Assembly (NCBI GenBank): GCA_027491395.1
Contig: JAOZFI010000017.1
Location: 1-64,000 of the forward strand
Direction: 5' to 3'
From: Thermoproteota archaeon
Lineage (GTDB): Archaea > Korarchaeota > Korarchaeia > Korarchaeales > Korarchaeaceae
DNA length: 64,000 bases
Positions 15,586 to 24,576 of this stretch are shown in pieces. The notes below the pieces were generated by a model that had not been told where the DNA came from, made no database searches, and was given only the letters and a program-made list of their open reading frames with translations. How positions within the stretch are numbered: the stretch's first letter is position 1; each line of letters begins with the position of its first letter. Both the position numbers and the translations under genes were made by a program.

Positions 15586-16656
15586 ATGCCTCTCATTCGC
15601 TAGGGTCTTCAATGGACCCGTCAGCAGGTATTTCTTGGTCAATCTGAGCTGGTTTACTGTGAGAGACCCCGTGAGGAACGCGGCGAGCTTCATCTCGAAA
15701 ATAAATTTATTTAACTCGTCCCTGACGCCGTCACTCCCCTCCTCCACCGCGCGTATGAAGAAGGGACGGGCAGCACCAGCCATGTGGGCGCCCAAGGCCA
15801 AGCATTTGGCGGCATCCAGACCGGACCTGACCCCTCCGGAGCCTATGACTTTGACGCTGAGGGTGGAGACCTCCATTACCGCAAGAGGGGTGGGTAACCC
15901 CCAGTCAGCGAACCTCCTCGAGGCAACCCATCTAACGGATCCTTCAGGGGATCTCTCTCCCTCTATTAGAGACCAACTCGTCCCCCCCTGTCCGGCCACA
16001 TCTATTATCCTAACGCCGGCCCTCTTCAGGACTATCGCGGCCTCCTTGGATATCCCTGAACCAACCTCCTTCACTATAACCGGGACATCTAACTCCCTTG
16101 TCACATCCCTTATCGCCGCCAAAGATCCCGTGAAATCTACTGATCCCTCAGGTTGTATTACCTCCTGTAGGGGATTGAGGTGGATCGCTAGAGCATCGGC
16201 ATCTATCATATCGACCGCTCTCTTCGCGTTGTCCGGTCCCTCATCTCCTATGACGTGGGATATACCCAAGTTGGCTATGACGGGCACCTCTGTGGCCGTC
16301 TCCCTGACTATAGAGTAGGTCCTTACGAGGTCCTCATTTCTCAAAGCTGCTCTCTGACTGCCAACCCCTATGGCGACTCCCTCAGCTTGGGCTGCCTCAG
16401 CTAGAGCCCTATTTATAGATAAAGTCGCCTCGTGACCGCCAGTCATTCCCTCTATAAGTAGGGGAGCCTTCAGCTCGTATCCCAAGAACTTCCAGGAGAG
16501 ATCAACATCGTCAAAGGAGGCATCCGGTAAGGGATTGTGGAGGAGCCTCACATGCTCGAACCAAGAGCTGGTGGTACTAAGGTCGATGTCGTCCCTCTTA
16601 GCTATCATTATGTGCTCGATTTTACGCTGAGAGGTTTCCTCAGGATTATCAATCAT
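15574..16656 (-). CDS. fni: Isopentenyl-diphosphate delta-isomerase, type 2
   Basis: FMN- and NADPH-dependent isomerase that interconverts IPP and DMAPP for archaeal lipid synthesis. Family segments are RKIEHI at the N-terminus, LLIEGMTGGH, IGVGSQRAAL, VIVKEVGSGIS, DVAGQGGTSW and GSGGVRSGLDAAKCLALGA. The length of 360 residues is normal. It overlaps the MEMO gene by 4 bases, in the usual archaeal rpoN-S2-MEMO-isoprenoid neighbourhood. The mevalonate kinase and isopentenyl phosphate kinase genes often found here are absent. Confidence 0.95.
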   Translation of the reverse strand: MIDNPEETSQRKIEHIMIAKRDDIDLSTTSSWFEHVRLLHNPLPDASFDDVDLSWKFLGYELKAPLLIEGMTGGHEATLSINRALAEAAQAEGVAIGVGSQRAALRNEDLVRTYSIVRETATEVPVIANLGISHVIGDEGPDNAKRAVDMIDADALAIHLNPLQEVIQPEGSVDFTGSLAAIRDVTRELDVPVIVKEVGSGISKEAAIVLKRAGVRIIDVAGQGGTSWSLIEGERSPEGSVRWVASRRFADWGLPTPLAVMEVSTLSVKVIGSGGVRSGLDAAKCLALGAHMAGAARPFFIRAVEEGSDGVRDELNKFIFEMKLAAFLTGSLTVNQLRLTKKYLLTGPLKTLANERHIFI

Positions 16657-17501
16657 CTCGCGAACACCACCGAAGCGTAGCCCACCACGAAGGACCTGTC
16701 GCCACTCGCCTCAGCGCTGGTGGAGTACCTCACGAGCTCGCCTTTCTCAACACCCTTCAACTTCGCGAAGGTTATGGCCACTGAGGCAGGTCCTGGACCA
16801 CACATGGAAACATCTAGCTCGAACAGAATCCTGAATAATCTCTCCACATCCATGTCCAAGATCGCCTCCAACGCGGCCATATCCCTTCTCCTCGCCTCCT
16901 CCTCTGGCAGATAATGGGACATGTCTGAAGAGGCTACCACCACGACATCCCTCTTCAGAAATTCGGAGGCGAGACCTATGGCCTTCCCTAGAGATGCAGC
17001 TGAGGAGGGATCTTGAATGCCCATAGCAATGGGGACTATCTTGGGCGAGCCGTATATCGCCTGTAAGAACGGTATCTGAACCTCTATGGAGTGCTCTGAC
17101 ATGTGAGCTAGGTCATCAAACTCCAGATCCTCGAAGTACTCTTTAATGGCTAGAGCGAGCTCCTTATCAACTTCAACTCTGCCCAAAGGTGTCTCCCAGT
17201 AATCTGCATTAGAAACGGAGAACGCGGCACCAAGTCCCGTGTGATTCGGGCCTAAAATGACAAATGTCTCGGGAACCCCGTCCCTAGCCAAGACTGAGTA
17301 TCCAGCAGCTGCCGTCCTCCCCGAGTATATGTATCCGGCGTGGGGCGATATCAGAGAGGCTATCCTCCTCTCCCCGGATGGATTCGGTGAGGGAATCCCG
17401 CTCTCTCCAATGCTCAGGAACAACTCCCTTAACAGGGAAAGGAGATCATACGGATCGGAGGGGTAAAAAGAGCCAGCGACGGCTGGCCTTCTGGCCTCCA
17501 A
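16653..17501 (-). CDS. amrB: MEMO-family protein (AmmeMemoRadiSam system protein B)
   Basis: Cytoplasmic protein of 282 residues in the MEMO family, structurally related to non-haem iron dioxygenases. Characteristic stretches are RRPAVAGSFYPSDP, SPHAGYIYSGRTAA, GPNHTG and SSDMSHYLP. The invariant His residues of these motifs (HAGY, NHTG, DMSHY) are all present. The archaeal partners are usually an AMMECR1 protein and a radical SAM protein, but neither lies next to it here. The function in archaea is unproven, although a role with a glycyl-radical-like or protein-modifying system has been proposed. Confidence 0.9.
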   Translation of the reverse strand: MEARRPAVAGSFYPSDPYDLLSLLRELFLSIGESGIPSPNPSGERRIASLISPHAGYIYSGRTAAAGYSVLARDGVPETFVILGPNHTGLGAAFSVSNADYWETPLGRVEVDKELALAIKEYFEDLEFDDLAHMSEHSIEVQIPFLQAIYGSPKIVPIAMGIQDPSSAASLGKAIGLASEFLKRDVVVVASSDMSHYLPEEEARRRDMAALEAILDMDVERLFRILFELDVSMCGPGPASVAITFAKLKGVEKGELVRYSTSAEASGDRSFVVGYASVVFAR

Positions 17502-17507
17502 ATAGTT

Positions 17508-18161
17508 TCACCTGAGGCCCATTATCCTGGTGGCGAAGTCCTCGTAGCTCTCCTCGAGATCACCGTCGGGAGGTATGTCTCCCCTGTTCCTGAGGACCTC
17601 CCTTGTTAGGAGCCAGTAGACAAGGGCTAATGCCCTCCTTCCTTTATTGTTGGCGGGTATCGCCAAGTCTATGTTTTCTAGCGTATTGTCGGCGTCCACT
17701 AGGGCCACCACGGGTATGCCCAGCTTGACGGATTCGACGTGAATCTGCCTGTCCACCCTAGGATCGGACAGGAGCACGACATCGGGCTCCAAGTGGAGGG
17801 GCGCCTGGGGGTTGGTTAGGGTACCAGGGAGTATCCTCCCGGTTATGTAAGTGGCACCGGTATATTCGGCGAACTTTCTCACGGGCTTGAATCCATAGAT
17901 CCTAGCTGAAACGGCAAGTATCTTTTCTGGCTCGAACCTAGCCAAGAACTTACCCGCAACCCTAATCCTCTCGTCCAGCTTCTTTATGTCTATCATGCAC
18001 AGGCCGTCTGGTCTCACCTTGTAGATGAACTTCTCCATGTCCTTCGTCCGTATCCTAGTGCCCACGTGGACACCTGCAGACAGGTACTTCTGCTTCGGTA
18101 TCAGCAGATCCTTATCCTCCACTGGGGGTACATTGGAGAGACTCATATCATCATATCCCAT
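17508..18161 (-). CDS. rps2: 30S ribosomal protein S2
   Basis: Small-subunit ribosomal protein. I use the ATG at 18161 because GGTGATC lies two bases upstream, giving 217 residues; the track start at 18209 would read into rpoN. Family segments are [32 protein letters not shown] and PGTLTNPQ, with [27 protein letters not shown] typical of archaeal S2. It follows rpoN by 4 bases. Confidence 0.95.
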   Translation of the reverse strand: MGYDDMSLSNVPPVEDKDLLIPKQKYLSAGVHVGTRIRTKDMEKFIYKVRPDGLCMIDIKKLDERIRVAGKFLARFEPEKILAVSARIYGFKPVRKFAEYTGATYITGRILPGTLTNPQAPLHLEPDVVLLSDPRVDRQIHVESVKLGIPVVALVDADNTLENIDLAIPANNKGRRALALVYWLLTREVLRNRGDIPPDGDLEESYEDFATRIMGLR

Positions 18162-18165
18162 TTGA

Positions 18166-18369
18166 TCACCTCTCCATAACCGGGGTGAAGGACAGCTCCA
18201 GCTCGGCAAGATCTATGTGGCTTATGAACATCCTCCGGCAGCAGTATCGGGTCACACCTAGGGAGTCCAGCACCTTACTCGGATCCTCCCCGGACATGAC
18301 CCTCCGGGAGAACTCTTCCCACTTATCCCCTATCACGCTGCCGCAGGTGAAGCACCTCACCGGGAACAT
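18166..18369 (-). CDS. rpoN: RNA polymerase subunit N (Rpo10/Rpb10)
   Basis: Small zinc-binding polymerase subunit of 67 residues. The signature is [20 protein letters not shown] with the second zinc pair in [14 protein letters not shown], exactly as in Rpb10. It is promoter-proximal in an operon with S2. The end ([12 protein letters not shown]) is a little different from the usual tail but the length is normal. Confidence 0.97.
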   Translation of the reverse strand: MFPVRCFTCGSVIGDKWEEFSRRVMSGEDPSKVLDSLGVTRYCCRRMFISHIDLAELELSFTPVMER

Positions 18370-18402
18370 ATCCTGACCTCGGCTGGGTATGACCTACTGA
18401 GG

Positions 18403-18414
18403 TTATTAAATTAT
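18403..18414 (+). promoter_or_regulatory. TATA box for the RFC operon
   Basis: TTATTAAATTAT lies about 55 bases before the rfcS ATG in the divergent gap with rpoN. It places transcription start near 18437, giving a short leader containing GGGAGGTTGATGG before the ATG. Confidence 0.5.
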
Positions 18415-18464
18415 GCCGTTAGGGGAGTTCCTGAAGGGAATGTTCCTAGGGAGGTTGATGGGAA

Positions 18465-19451
18465 ATGGCGTTCGAGCTTTGGATAGAGAAGTACAGGCCG
18501 AGGACCCTGGATGACATAGTGGATCAGGAGGATGTCATCCGGGCCCTTAAAGGTTTTGTGGAGAAGAGGTCCATGCCGCACCTTCTCTTCGCAGGTCCTG
18601 CTGGGACTGGAAAGACCACTACCGCCTTGGCCCTAGCTCACGACATCTACGGTTCCGAAGAGCTCCTAAGGGCCAACTACATGGAGCTCAACGCGAGCGA
18701 TGAGAGGGGCATCGACACCATAAGGACGAAGATAAAGGACTTCGCCAAGACGGCGCCCTTTGGCGATGTCCCATTCAAAATAATACACCTTGATGAGGCG
18801 GACAGCCTCACGGCCGACGCTCAGCACGCCCTCAGAAGGATAATGGAGATGTATTCTGCCACCACGAGGTTCATTCTGGCCTGCAACTACTCCTCCAAGA
18901 TAATAGAGCCTATTCAGTCGAGATGCGCGGTCTTCAGATTCGGCCCTATACCGGAGGAGGCTGTCAGGGAGAGGCTCTTGATGATAGCTGAGAAGGAGGG
19001 TGTGAAGTACACCGAAGAGGGCATATCAGCCATTGTATATGTGGCAGAGGGAGACCTCAGGAGAGCCATCAACCTGCTGCAGACCGCTTCGGCTATGGCG
19101 GACGAGGTGGATGCCAAGGTCGTTTACAGGGTAGCGGGTCTCGCCCATCCCGAGGAGGTGAGAGGGATGATAAACGCTGCACTGAAGGGGAGGTTCATCG
19201 CCGCTAGGGACATGCTTAGGAACCTCATGATAAACTACGGGATGTCCGCTCAGGACGTTATCAAGCAGCTGAACAGGGAGATCATAGCCAGCAAGTCCAT
19301 TCCAGATAATATGAAGGCTCAGCTCATGGTGTTCCTCAGTGAGGTCGACTTTAGGGTGACCGAAGGCGCCCACGGGGATGTCCAGCTTGCGGCCATGTTA
19401 GCCAAGCTGGTAGAGCTAGGTGAGTCCCATGGCGGACCTTCCTTGGACTGA
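18465..19451 (+). CDS. rfcS: Replication factor C small subunit
   Basis: AAA+ ATPase of the clamp loader that places PCNA on primed DNA. Motifs: Walker A GPAGTGKTTT, Walker B IIHLDEADSL, arginine-finger SRC (QSRCAVFRF), sensor 2 GDLRRAINLLQ, and the C-terminal collar domain. The length of 328 residues is normal and no intein is present. It overlaps rfcL by 23 bases. Confidence 0.97.
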   Translation: MAFELWIEKYRPRTLDDIVDQEDVIRALKGFVEKRSMPHLLFAGPAGTGKTTTALALAHDIYGSEELLRANYMELNASDERGIDTIRTKIKDFAKTAPFGDVPFKIIHLDEADSLTADAQHALRRIMEMYSATTRFILACNYSSKIIEPIQSRCAVFRFGPIPEEAVRERLLMIAEKEGVKYTEEGISAIVYVAEGDLRRAINLLQTASAMADEVDAKVVYRVAGLAHPEEVRGMINAALKGRFIAARDMLRNLMINYGMSAQDVIKQLNREIIASKSIPDNMKAQLMVFLSEVDFRVTEGAHGDVQLAAMLAKLVELGESHGGPSLD

Positions 19452-20673
19452 GAAGTACCGTCCTAAAAGCTTGGATGAGATAAAGGGGCAGAATAAGGCC
19501 ATTAGTGAGATAAGAGAGTGGATGAGAAGCGTCAGGGCCGGCAAGGTGAGCAAGGCCCTGTTACTGGTAGGTCCGCCTGGATCAGGTAAGACCTCGGCAG
19601 CTTACGCGATAGCGTACGAGCTGGGATACGATCCAGTGGAGGTCAACGCTAGCGATCTCAGGGACAGGACCCATCTCAAGTATGTGGTAGAGAGCGCAAA
19701 GGCAGTCAGTCTGCTCACCCTCAGCAGGAGACTGATAGTCTTGGATGAGGTAGATGCTCTTCCCAGTGAGGGAGGAGCTTTGGTGTCCTTAGTGAAGGAA
19801 CTGATAACAAAGGAAGGAGTTCCTGTTGTGATGACGGCAAACAATCCATATGAGAGACACCTCTACGAGATAAGATCGCTGTCAAAGGTAGTCAGATTTT
19901 ACAGGCTCAGGTGGACCACTGTCCTATCCGTACTCAAGGAGATATGCAGGAAAGAGGGCGTGAAGGTACCTGATAATATCCTGAGGCAAATTGCCGTAAA
20001 TTCACAAGGGGATCTCAGGGCAGCCATTAACGACCTCGAAAGCCTCGTTAAGGGCAGTCACAAACTTTCTGAGGTTATTGGAAAGAAGTTCGGCAAGAGA
20101 GATGTTGAAGCTGATGTATTCAAGGTACTTACAGCCGTGTTTTATGGAGAGAACTGTTATTCTGCTTATCTGACGTCCCTCAATACAGATGTGGATCCTG
20201 ACATGCTCTTCAGATGGGTCGAGGAGAACTTACCCTACGTTTACAAGGGAAGAGCCCTCTCCAAGGCCTATGACTATCTATCCTACGCTGATATCGTGAG
20301 GAGCCGCATAATAAAGACGAATAACTGGAAACTTTTGGTTTACTACACTCAATTAACGACCTACGCGGTATGCACGGCCAAGGAGGCCAAGCCTCAGGGG
20401 GTGAAGATGAAATTCCCTGAGATAATCAGAAAGCTCGCTACGACCAAGGAACTCAGGACTAAGACGAGAGAATTCCTGTCTAGGCTTGCCAAGGAACTTC
20501 ACTTACCGACGAAGACTGTAAGGATGGAGATAGTCCCCATACTCATCGCTGATGGCAAGAGAGAGGGCAGGATCATAAAGAGATTGGAGAGGGATCTAGG
20601 GCTGAGGGAAGAGGACATTAGGGAAATACTAGAGGACCTAGAGGAGAACTACAAGTTAGAGATTAGAGGCTAA
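19429..20673 (+). CDS. rfcL: Replication factor C large subunit
   Basis: Large subunit of the clamp loader, 414 residues from the ATG at 19429, which has AGGTGA six bases upstream; the track start is a GTG three codons earlier. It begins LPWTEKYRPKSLDEIKGQ, with Walker A GPPGSGKTS, Walker B IVLDEVDAL, and sensor 2 GDLRAAINDLESL. A basic C-terminal region that often ends in a PCNA-binding PIP box is present, but I see no clear PIP box. It converges on the Orc1/Cdc6 gene with an 18-base overlap. Confidence 0.95.
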   Translation: MADLPWTEKYRPKSLDEIKGQNKAISEIREWMRSVRAGKVSKALLLVGPPGSGKTSAAYAIAYELGYDPVEVNASDLRDRTHLKYVVESAKAVSLLTLSRRLIVLDEVDALPSEGGALVSLVKELITKEGVPVVMTANNPYERHLYEIRSLSKVVRFYRLRWTTVLSVLKEICRKEGVKVPDNILRQIAVNSQGDLRAAINDLESLVKGSHKLSEVIGKKFGKRDVEADVFKVLTAVFYGENCYSAYLTSLNTDVDPDMLFRWVEENLPYVYKGRALSKAYDYLSYADIVRSRIIKTNNWKLLVYYTQLTTYAVCTAKEAKPQGVKMKFPEIIRKLATTKELRTKTREFLSRLAKELHLPTKTVRMEIVPILIADGKREGRIIKRLERDLGLREEDIREILEDLEENYKLEIRG

Positions 20674-21804
20674 GGGGCTCAATTCCTCTCTCAATATCTC
20701 CTTTAGCTTCTCTTGTAGCTTGTCCGCTGGTATAGAGCCGAGAGATATCAGGGTAGTCTGTCCCTTCATTCCCTCGCCCGACTTCTTTGCCTCCAAGAAC
20801 CCCATATTCTTGAGGTTCCTGACTCTCTTCCAGATGGCCGTGTACTTGTAGGGGAGAACTCCTACTTCTTCACACAAGAGCCTATATTCCTCCAATAGAT
20901 CGCCCATCTTTATCCAAGACCTCCCAGATGAGGCTAGCCTCTTAGACACCGCTAGGAGTAGTATCTTATCGTGGAGATCCAAGGGAGTCAGTGAGTCCTC
21001 CGTTATCCCGATGACCCCGATCCTCGAGGCCGCCTCGCTGACCATGTCCGGAGTTATCTTAGACAGATAAGCCTCTTCTGATAGCCTAGCTGCTAAATAC
21101 AGTATCTTCAGGGCCACTCTAGCGTTACCCATGTGTTCTGACAGCTCTACAACCTTACCCACGATCTCATCGTCGAAACTTCCCTCTTCCAAGGCTTCCT
21201 CAGCCCTGTACCTCACTATAGCCTCCAGCTGCTCTGGGGTGTACTTCTCTAAGGGGAGTCTGGTCACCATAAAGGACCTTATCGAGTCGTCCATCATATA
21301 AGGCGGATCCCACCTAGCGACCACCACGAGGGTCGGTGATTTGGGCGCATCTCCTTCATGAAGCCTCAGGAGGGTGTAGACTAGAGTATCTCCATCCCTG
21401 AGGTAGTCTACCTCGTCCAGAACTATTAGTAGATCTCTATCCTCTCCAGATAGCACCTTTTCAAGTATCAACACGACCTCCTCGTACGAGAGCCCCCTAT
21501 CCGGTACTCCGGGGAGGAGGGAGGAGACCACTCTCTGAACGACGGAAGTCGGCGTCCTGTAGGTCCTGCAGTTGATGTGGACGACATCTAGGGAATTCAG
21601 CTTCTCCTTCAATCTTGTAGATGATAACTTGGCTACCGACGTCTTACCCACTCCCGGCTCTCCTCGGATGAGTATGAGCCCCTCGGTCAGGCCATATCCG
21701 CTGGCCAATGTATTAACTAAGATGTCAACCTCTTTCTCCCTATATGGCAGCTTGGGTGGAGTATATGACTCCGAAAACTTGTGAGGATCCTTTATTATCG
21801 GTAT
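20656..21804 (-). CDS. Orc1/Cdc6-family replication initiator, likely AUA start
   Basis: AAA+ origin-binding and helicase-loading protein. Walker A is GEPGVGKTS, Walker B LLIVLDEVDYL, sensor 2 GNARVALKILYLA, followed by a C-terminal winged helix. The track start (TTG at 21708) loses a conserved N-terminus. The same frame upstream reads PIIKDPHKFSESYTPPKLP then YREKEVDILVNTLASGYGL, which matches the family's usual KDP...Y.P..LP.RE opening. Between the upstream stop (21811-21813) and 21708 there is no ATG, GTG or TTG; the first plausible start is ATA at 21804 with GGTGAT five bases upstream. The coding call is firm; the start codon is inference. Confidence 0.85.
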   Translation of the reverse strand: MPIIKDPHKFSESYTPPKLPYREKEVDILVNTLASGYGLTEGLILIRGEPGVGKTSVAKLSSTRLKEKLNSLDVVHINCRTYRTPTSVVQRVVSSLLPGVPDRGLSYEEVVLILEKVLSGEDRDLLIVLDEVDYLRDGDTLVYTLLRLHEGDAPKSPTLVVVARWDPPYMMDDSIRSFMVTRLPLEKYTPEQLEAIVRYRAEEALEEGSFDDEIVGKVVELSEHMGNARVALKILYLAARLSEEAYLSKITPDMVSEAASRIGVIGITEDSLTPLDLHDKILLLAVSKRLASSGRSWIKMGDLLEEYRLLCEEVGVLPYKYTAIWKRVRNLKNMGFLEAKKSGEGMKGQTTLISLGSIPADKLQEKLKEILREELSPLASNL

Positions 21805-21819
21805 TTCACATCACCGAGT

Positions 21820-21884
21820 GTTATGTAGTGATGGGAAATAATTTCATTATGGTCCCCCATAGAGAGGGGGGTTAAGTGAAAGTA
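21820..21884. promoter_or_regulatory. Short region upstream of Orc1/Cdc6 with a C5/G5 inverted repeat
   Basis: The gap between the initiator gene and the next minus-strand gene contains CCCCCATAGAGAGGGGG, an inverted repeat with a 7-base centre, within AT-rich flanks. It may be the terminator of the upstream gene or part of an origin element, because archaeal origins often sit beside orc1/cdc6. I see no clear match to known origin recognition boxes. Confidence 0.3.
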
Positions 21885-22898
21885 TTAATTCCTCCTTAAG
21901 GACCTTCTGTAGAGGAGATAGCCAGCTACCTCGAGCACCACGATCCCTAAGGACATACCTGCCACGACTACATCGGGACTCACGGGGTAGATAGGTATCT
22001 CGTTGGCCAGCTTGAGGGCGTAGGTTAGGTTGGAGCCCGCCCTCCTAGGAGCTAATGTGGAGAACTTGTAATAGAGGTCGAAGAGCTCCTTAGCTTTCTT
22101 GGCCGCTTCCTCGTCTAACGAGAGGATAGGGGATCTCCTGATCTCCGCGATCTTACGCCTTATTTGCTCCAGCATCCGAATCTCCTCTTGGGTGTGATTG
22201 ACTATCCCTAGGAAGAACCACCCGCTGTATCCAGATGATTCTCTGGTGTCCACCGTAGGGCTCTTCAACACCCATGAGACCACTACTCTGAGCTCCTTGG
22301 ACACGTTAGCTAGGTAGATAGCGTTTGGAGACGGTCTGGAGATACTTACCACGTAATTCTTCGGCAAGATGACTGTTAGGTTGAGGAGATCTAATTCTTT
22401 CACGAATAGCTTCGTTATGTTGCTGTAATCCTCTCTAGTAGTGTATATTATACCTTTCCTCCCCTCTGACTCTTTCGGGGCCCCTTTCTTGGCTTCTAGA
22501 TCTATCGTGAGCAGCAGATCTATTCTCTTAGACTTATTGCGGTATATGCTCCTGTGGATCTCCGCTTTCAGGTCAGTGGGATAAAATTCCATGTCGCCCC
22601 CTATATAGGGCCCTTTTACCGTCTCTTTTATGCTCTTTAAGAAGTTCCTCGTGTAGTTCTGTTCACCACCGGTCCGATTAAGCAGTCTTTCTAGGTCGTT
22701 AGCCCAGAGCCCATACCAACTGTAATTGACCACTACCTTGGCTGTAAACTCATCCTTGAAGAAGAAAGTGGCTTGGGTGCTCACATAGTGGGGCTTCTCC
22801 GAGAGGATCTCCGCCTTGGATGCTTGAGCCATAGGAACGAGAATCGCAAGTATCAGAACTGCCACGAGCGCGCCTTTGCCTATTTTTGTGCCATTCAT
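21885..22898 (-). CDS. Membrane-anchored extracellular protein of unknown function
   Basis: A 337-residue protein with an N-terminal signal peptide (GALVAVLILAILVPMAQA), a large extracellular region rich in beta-type segments and N-glycosylation-like sites, and one C-terminal membrane helix (VVAGMSLGIVVLEVAGYLLY) followed by a basic stop-transfer end RRSLRRN. The ATG at 22898 follows AAGGTG with a good spacing; the track uses a GTG three codons earlier. The layout resembles the extracellular part of the DUF2207-like protein at 7995 but without cytoplasmic domains. I do not recognise a family. Confidence 0.65.
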   Translation of the reverse strand: MNGTKIGKGALVAVLILAILVPMAQASKAEILSEKPHYVSTQATFFFKDEFTAKVVVNYSWYGLWANDLERLLNRTGGEQNYTRNFLKSIKETVKGPYIGGDMEFYPTDLKAEIHRSIYRNKSKRIDLLLTIDLEAKKGAPKESEGRKGIIYTTREDYSNITKLFVKELDLLNLTVILPKNYVVSISRPSPNAIYLANVSKELRVVVSWVLKSPTVDTRESSGYSGWFFLGIVNHTQEEIRMLEQIRRKIAEIRRSPILSLDEEAAKKAKELFDLYYKFSTLAPRRAGSNLTYALKLANEIPIYPVSPDVVVAGMSLGIVVLEVAGYLLYRRSLRRN

Positions 22899-22947
22899 CG
22901 AACACACCTTAGTCTGGAGATATGCAACACTTTTTCATTGGGCTAGA

Positions 22948-22957
22948 TTATATAAAC
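22948..22957. promoter_or_regulatory. Shared TATA element in a divergent gap
   Basis: TTATATAAAC reads as a TATA box on the plus strand for the AAA+ gene (start 23003). On the minus strand its complement GTTTATATAA could serve the membrane-protein gene (start 22898). It lies about 50 bases from each start codon. Sharing is inferred from position only. Confidence 0.4.
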
Positions 22958-23002
22958 GTAGTTGGGGCTTAGACGTAGCCTAGAAAAGTGAGGGTCCTAT
23001 GA

Positions 23003-24139
23003 ATGCCGGATGAAAGCGATGTCAGGGTAGTAGAAGCTGGTTACATGCGCTGGATGCTCAGAGCTAACCCCTTCGCCTACCTGAGCAGTGAGAGTTTGGA
23101 AGAAGTGAGGACTCTGCATGTCGACACGGATGTGGACGAAAGACTAGCTCAACTGCTTGATGAGGTCATAAAAGGTAAGGAGAAGCACCTTGTTTTTCTG
23201 GTCGGCGAATTTGGAACGGGTAAGACCCATAGGCTCAGACTGATCAGCGAGATTCTCCTCGATGTGCCGACCTTCTACGTGAAGATAGATGTGGACGACT
23301 ATGAAGCTTCCCTCTACAGGATAGCTACTACTGTCAAGAAGATGCCTCCTCTGAAACCTCTCCGAAGGAAGTTTCCGAGAGACCCGGACTCTCTCTTCTC
23401 TATAATAAAGGAGGAGCTCAACAGGTACGATGTCGCAATACTCATGCTGGACGAGGTGGAGAACATTGTGATCTCGGGGACCCGAAAAGATGCTGAACTA
23501 TTCTCCGAGTTCATAAAGCGACTGTACAGGGGAATGGAGCCCGGCCGAATGCTGATAATAGCCTGCATCCCCCCGGCCTACGATATAATGAAGAGGCTTC
23601 TTGGCAAGATACCCCACGATAAGATCGAAATGAGGACTATAAGTCCCGAAGAGGCTAGTAAAATACTGAAGAAGAGAATACAGCACTACAGGGACATATT
23701 AAACGAAGAAGCAAGAGGTCTCAACTTAGGTGAGCCTTTCACGGAAGATCTGGTCAGGAAAATGAATGAGCTTGCTGGAGGAAATCCGAGGAGGTTGATG
23801 AAGCTGGCCAGAAATCTACTAGCTATGCTAACTAGGGAACTCAAGGAAAGCGGGAAACTCAGCCAAGACAAGATACTCATCCTGATTTCCGAGGCCAGTG
23901 AGGAAAAGGAGATCCCTAGAGAGAAGGAAGAAGAGGAAGAGGAGGTGATTCCCGAGGATATAAGGCCAGAGATAGCTATACTGCGTAAGAAGTTCCCACC
24001 AGGAACTACTTTCTCGCTCATAGAGGCTTCTAAGGCCTTGGAGATGAAGCTGACTCAGACGAGAGAGCTACTGCAAGAGCTTATGGAAGAGGGGTTTATA
24101 GAAAAGGCTCCTGGAGGGAGGTTCCTTCTCAGGAGCTAG
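23003..24139 (+). CDS. AAA+ ATPase with C-terminal winged helix, Orc1/Cdc6-related
   Basis: Cytoplasmic ATPase of 378 residues. It opens with an NPF segment, then Walker A GEFGTGKTH (68-76), Walker B AILMLDEVENI, and a sensor-2-like GNPRRLMKLARNLL. After an acidic linker (KEEEEEEVIPED) comes a winged-helix domain (about 315-378). The architecture resembles Orc1/Cdc6 but the sequence is divergent, and closer relatives may be ATPases of regulatory or defence type. It lies 1.2 kb from the clearer initiator gene and is divergently oriented. It overlaps the next gene tail-to-tail by 11 bases. Confidence 0.7.
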   Translation: MPDESDVRVVEAGYMRWMLRANPFAYLSSESLEEVRTLHVDTDVDERLAQLLDEVIKGKEKHLVFLVGEFGTGKTHRLRLISEILLDVPTFYVKIDVDDYEASLYRIATTVKKMPPLKPLRRKFPRDPDSLFSIIKEELNRYDVAILMLDEVENIVISGTRKDAELFSEFIKRLYRGMEPGRMLIIACIPPAYDIMKRLLGKIPHDKIEMRTISPEEASKILKKRIQHYRDILNEEARGLNLGEPFTEDLVRKMNELAGGNPRRLMKLARNLLAMLTRELKESGKLSQDKILILISEASEEKEIPREKEEEEEEVIPEDIRPEIAILRKKFPPGTTFSLIEASKALEMKLTQTRELLQELMEEGFIEKAPGGRFLLRS

Positions 24140-24518
24140 TTTCTCCATATGCTTCAGTATCGAGCCTCTCTAAAACCCTCTCGAGCGATTCCCTCCATAA
24201 CTGCAGGATGTCCTTCGTTTCCATTTCCTTGAACGGTTCCTCCCCAAGGAACCTGTCGATCGAATGAACGATCATGAGTAATTCGTCCTTGTCCATCCTG
24301 ATGCTTTTTCCCAACAGGCTCCTCTCTTCGAAGTTGCCCTCTCTTAAGCTCTTCACTACCACTTGCAGATGCTCACGTAGGGTCGAGCCCTCATCGTAGC
24401 TTGAGAGCGCGTTAGAGATCCTCTTCAAGAGATCATCCTCGACTGACCCCTTTTTCCTGTACTCTAGAAGTGCCTTTGACAGTAGTTCCGACAGTCCATC
24501 CACTACAGAGCTGTCCAT
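24129..24518 (-). CDS. Small helical protein of unknown function
   Basis: A 129-residue, mostly alpha-helical acidic protein. I chose the ATG at 24518 behind GGGAGGTG; the track starts at a GTG two codons earlier. No cysteines, signal or membrane segment are seen. Its 3' end overlaps the AAA+ gene on the other strand. I recognise no family. Confidence 0.55.
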   Translation of the reverse strand: MDSSVVDGLSELLSKALLEYRKKGSVEDDLLKRISNALSSYDEGSTLREHLQVVVKSLREGNFEERSLLGKSIRMDKDELLMIVHSIDRFLGEEPFKEMETKDILQLWRESLERVLERLDTEAYGETSS

Positions 24519-24548
24519 ACCCACACCTCCCAGAGGAAGGAGGAGGCA

Positions 24549-24559
24549 TTAATTAATAT
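24549..24559 (+). promoter_or_regulatory. TATA box of the box C/D sRNA
   Basis: TTAATTAATAT is centred about 25 bases before the predicted 5' end of the guide RNA at about 24577-24581, the spacing expected for an independent archaeal promoter. Confidence 0.5.
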
Positions 24560-24576
24560 CATCCTCTCCACGTATA

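Noticed and set aside
21811-21884. Replication origin next to orc1/cdc6
   Set aside because: No recognisable origin recognition boxes; only one GC inverted repeat.
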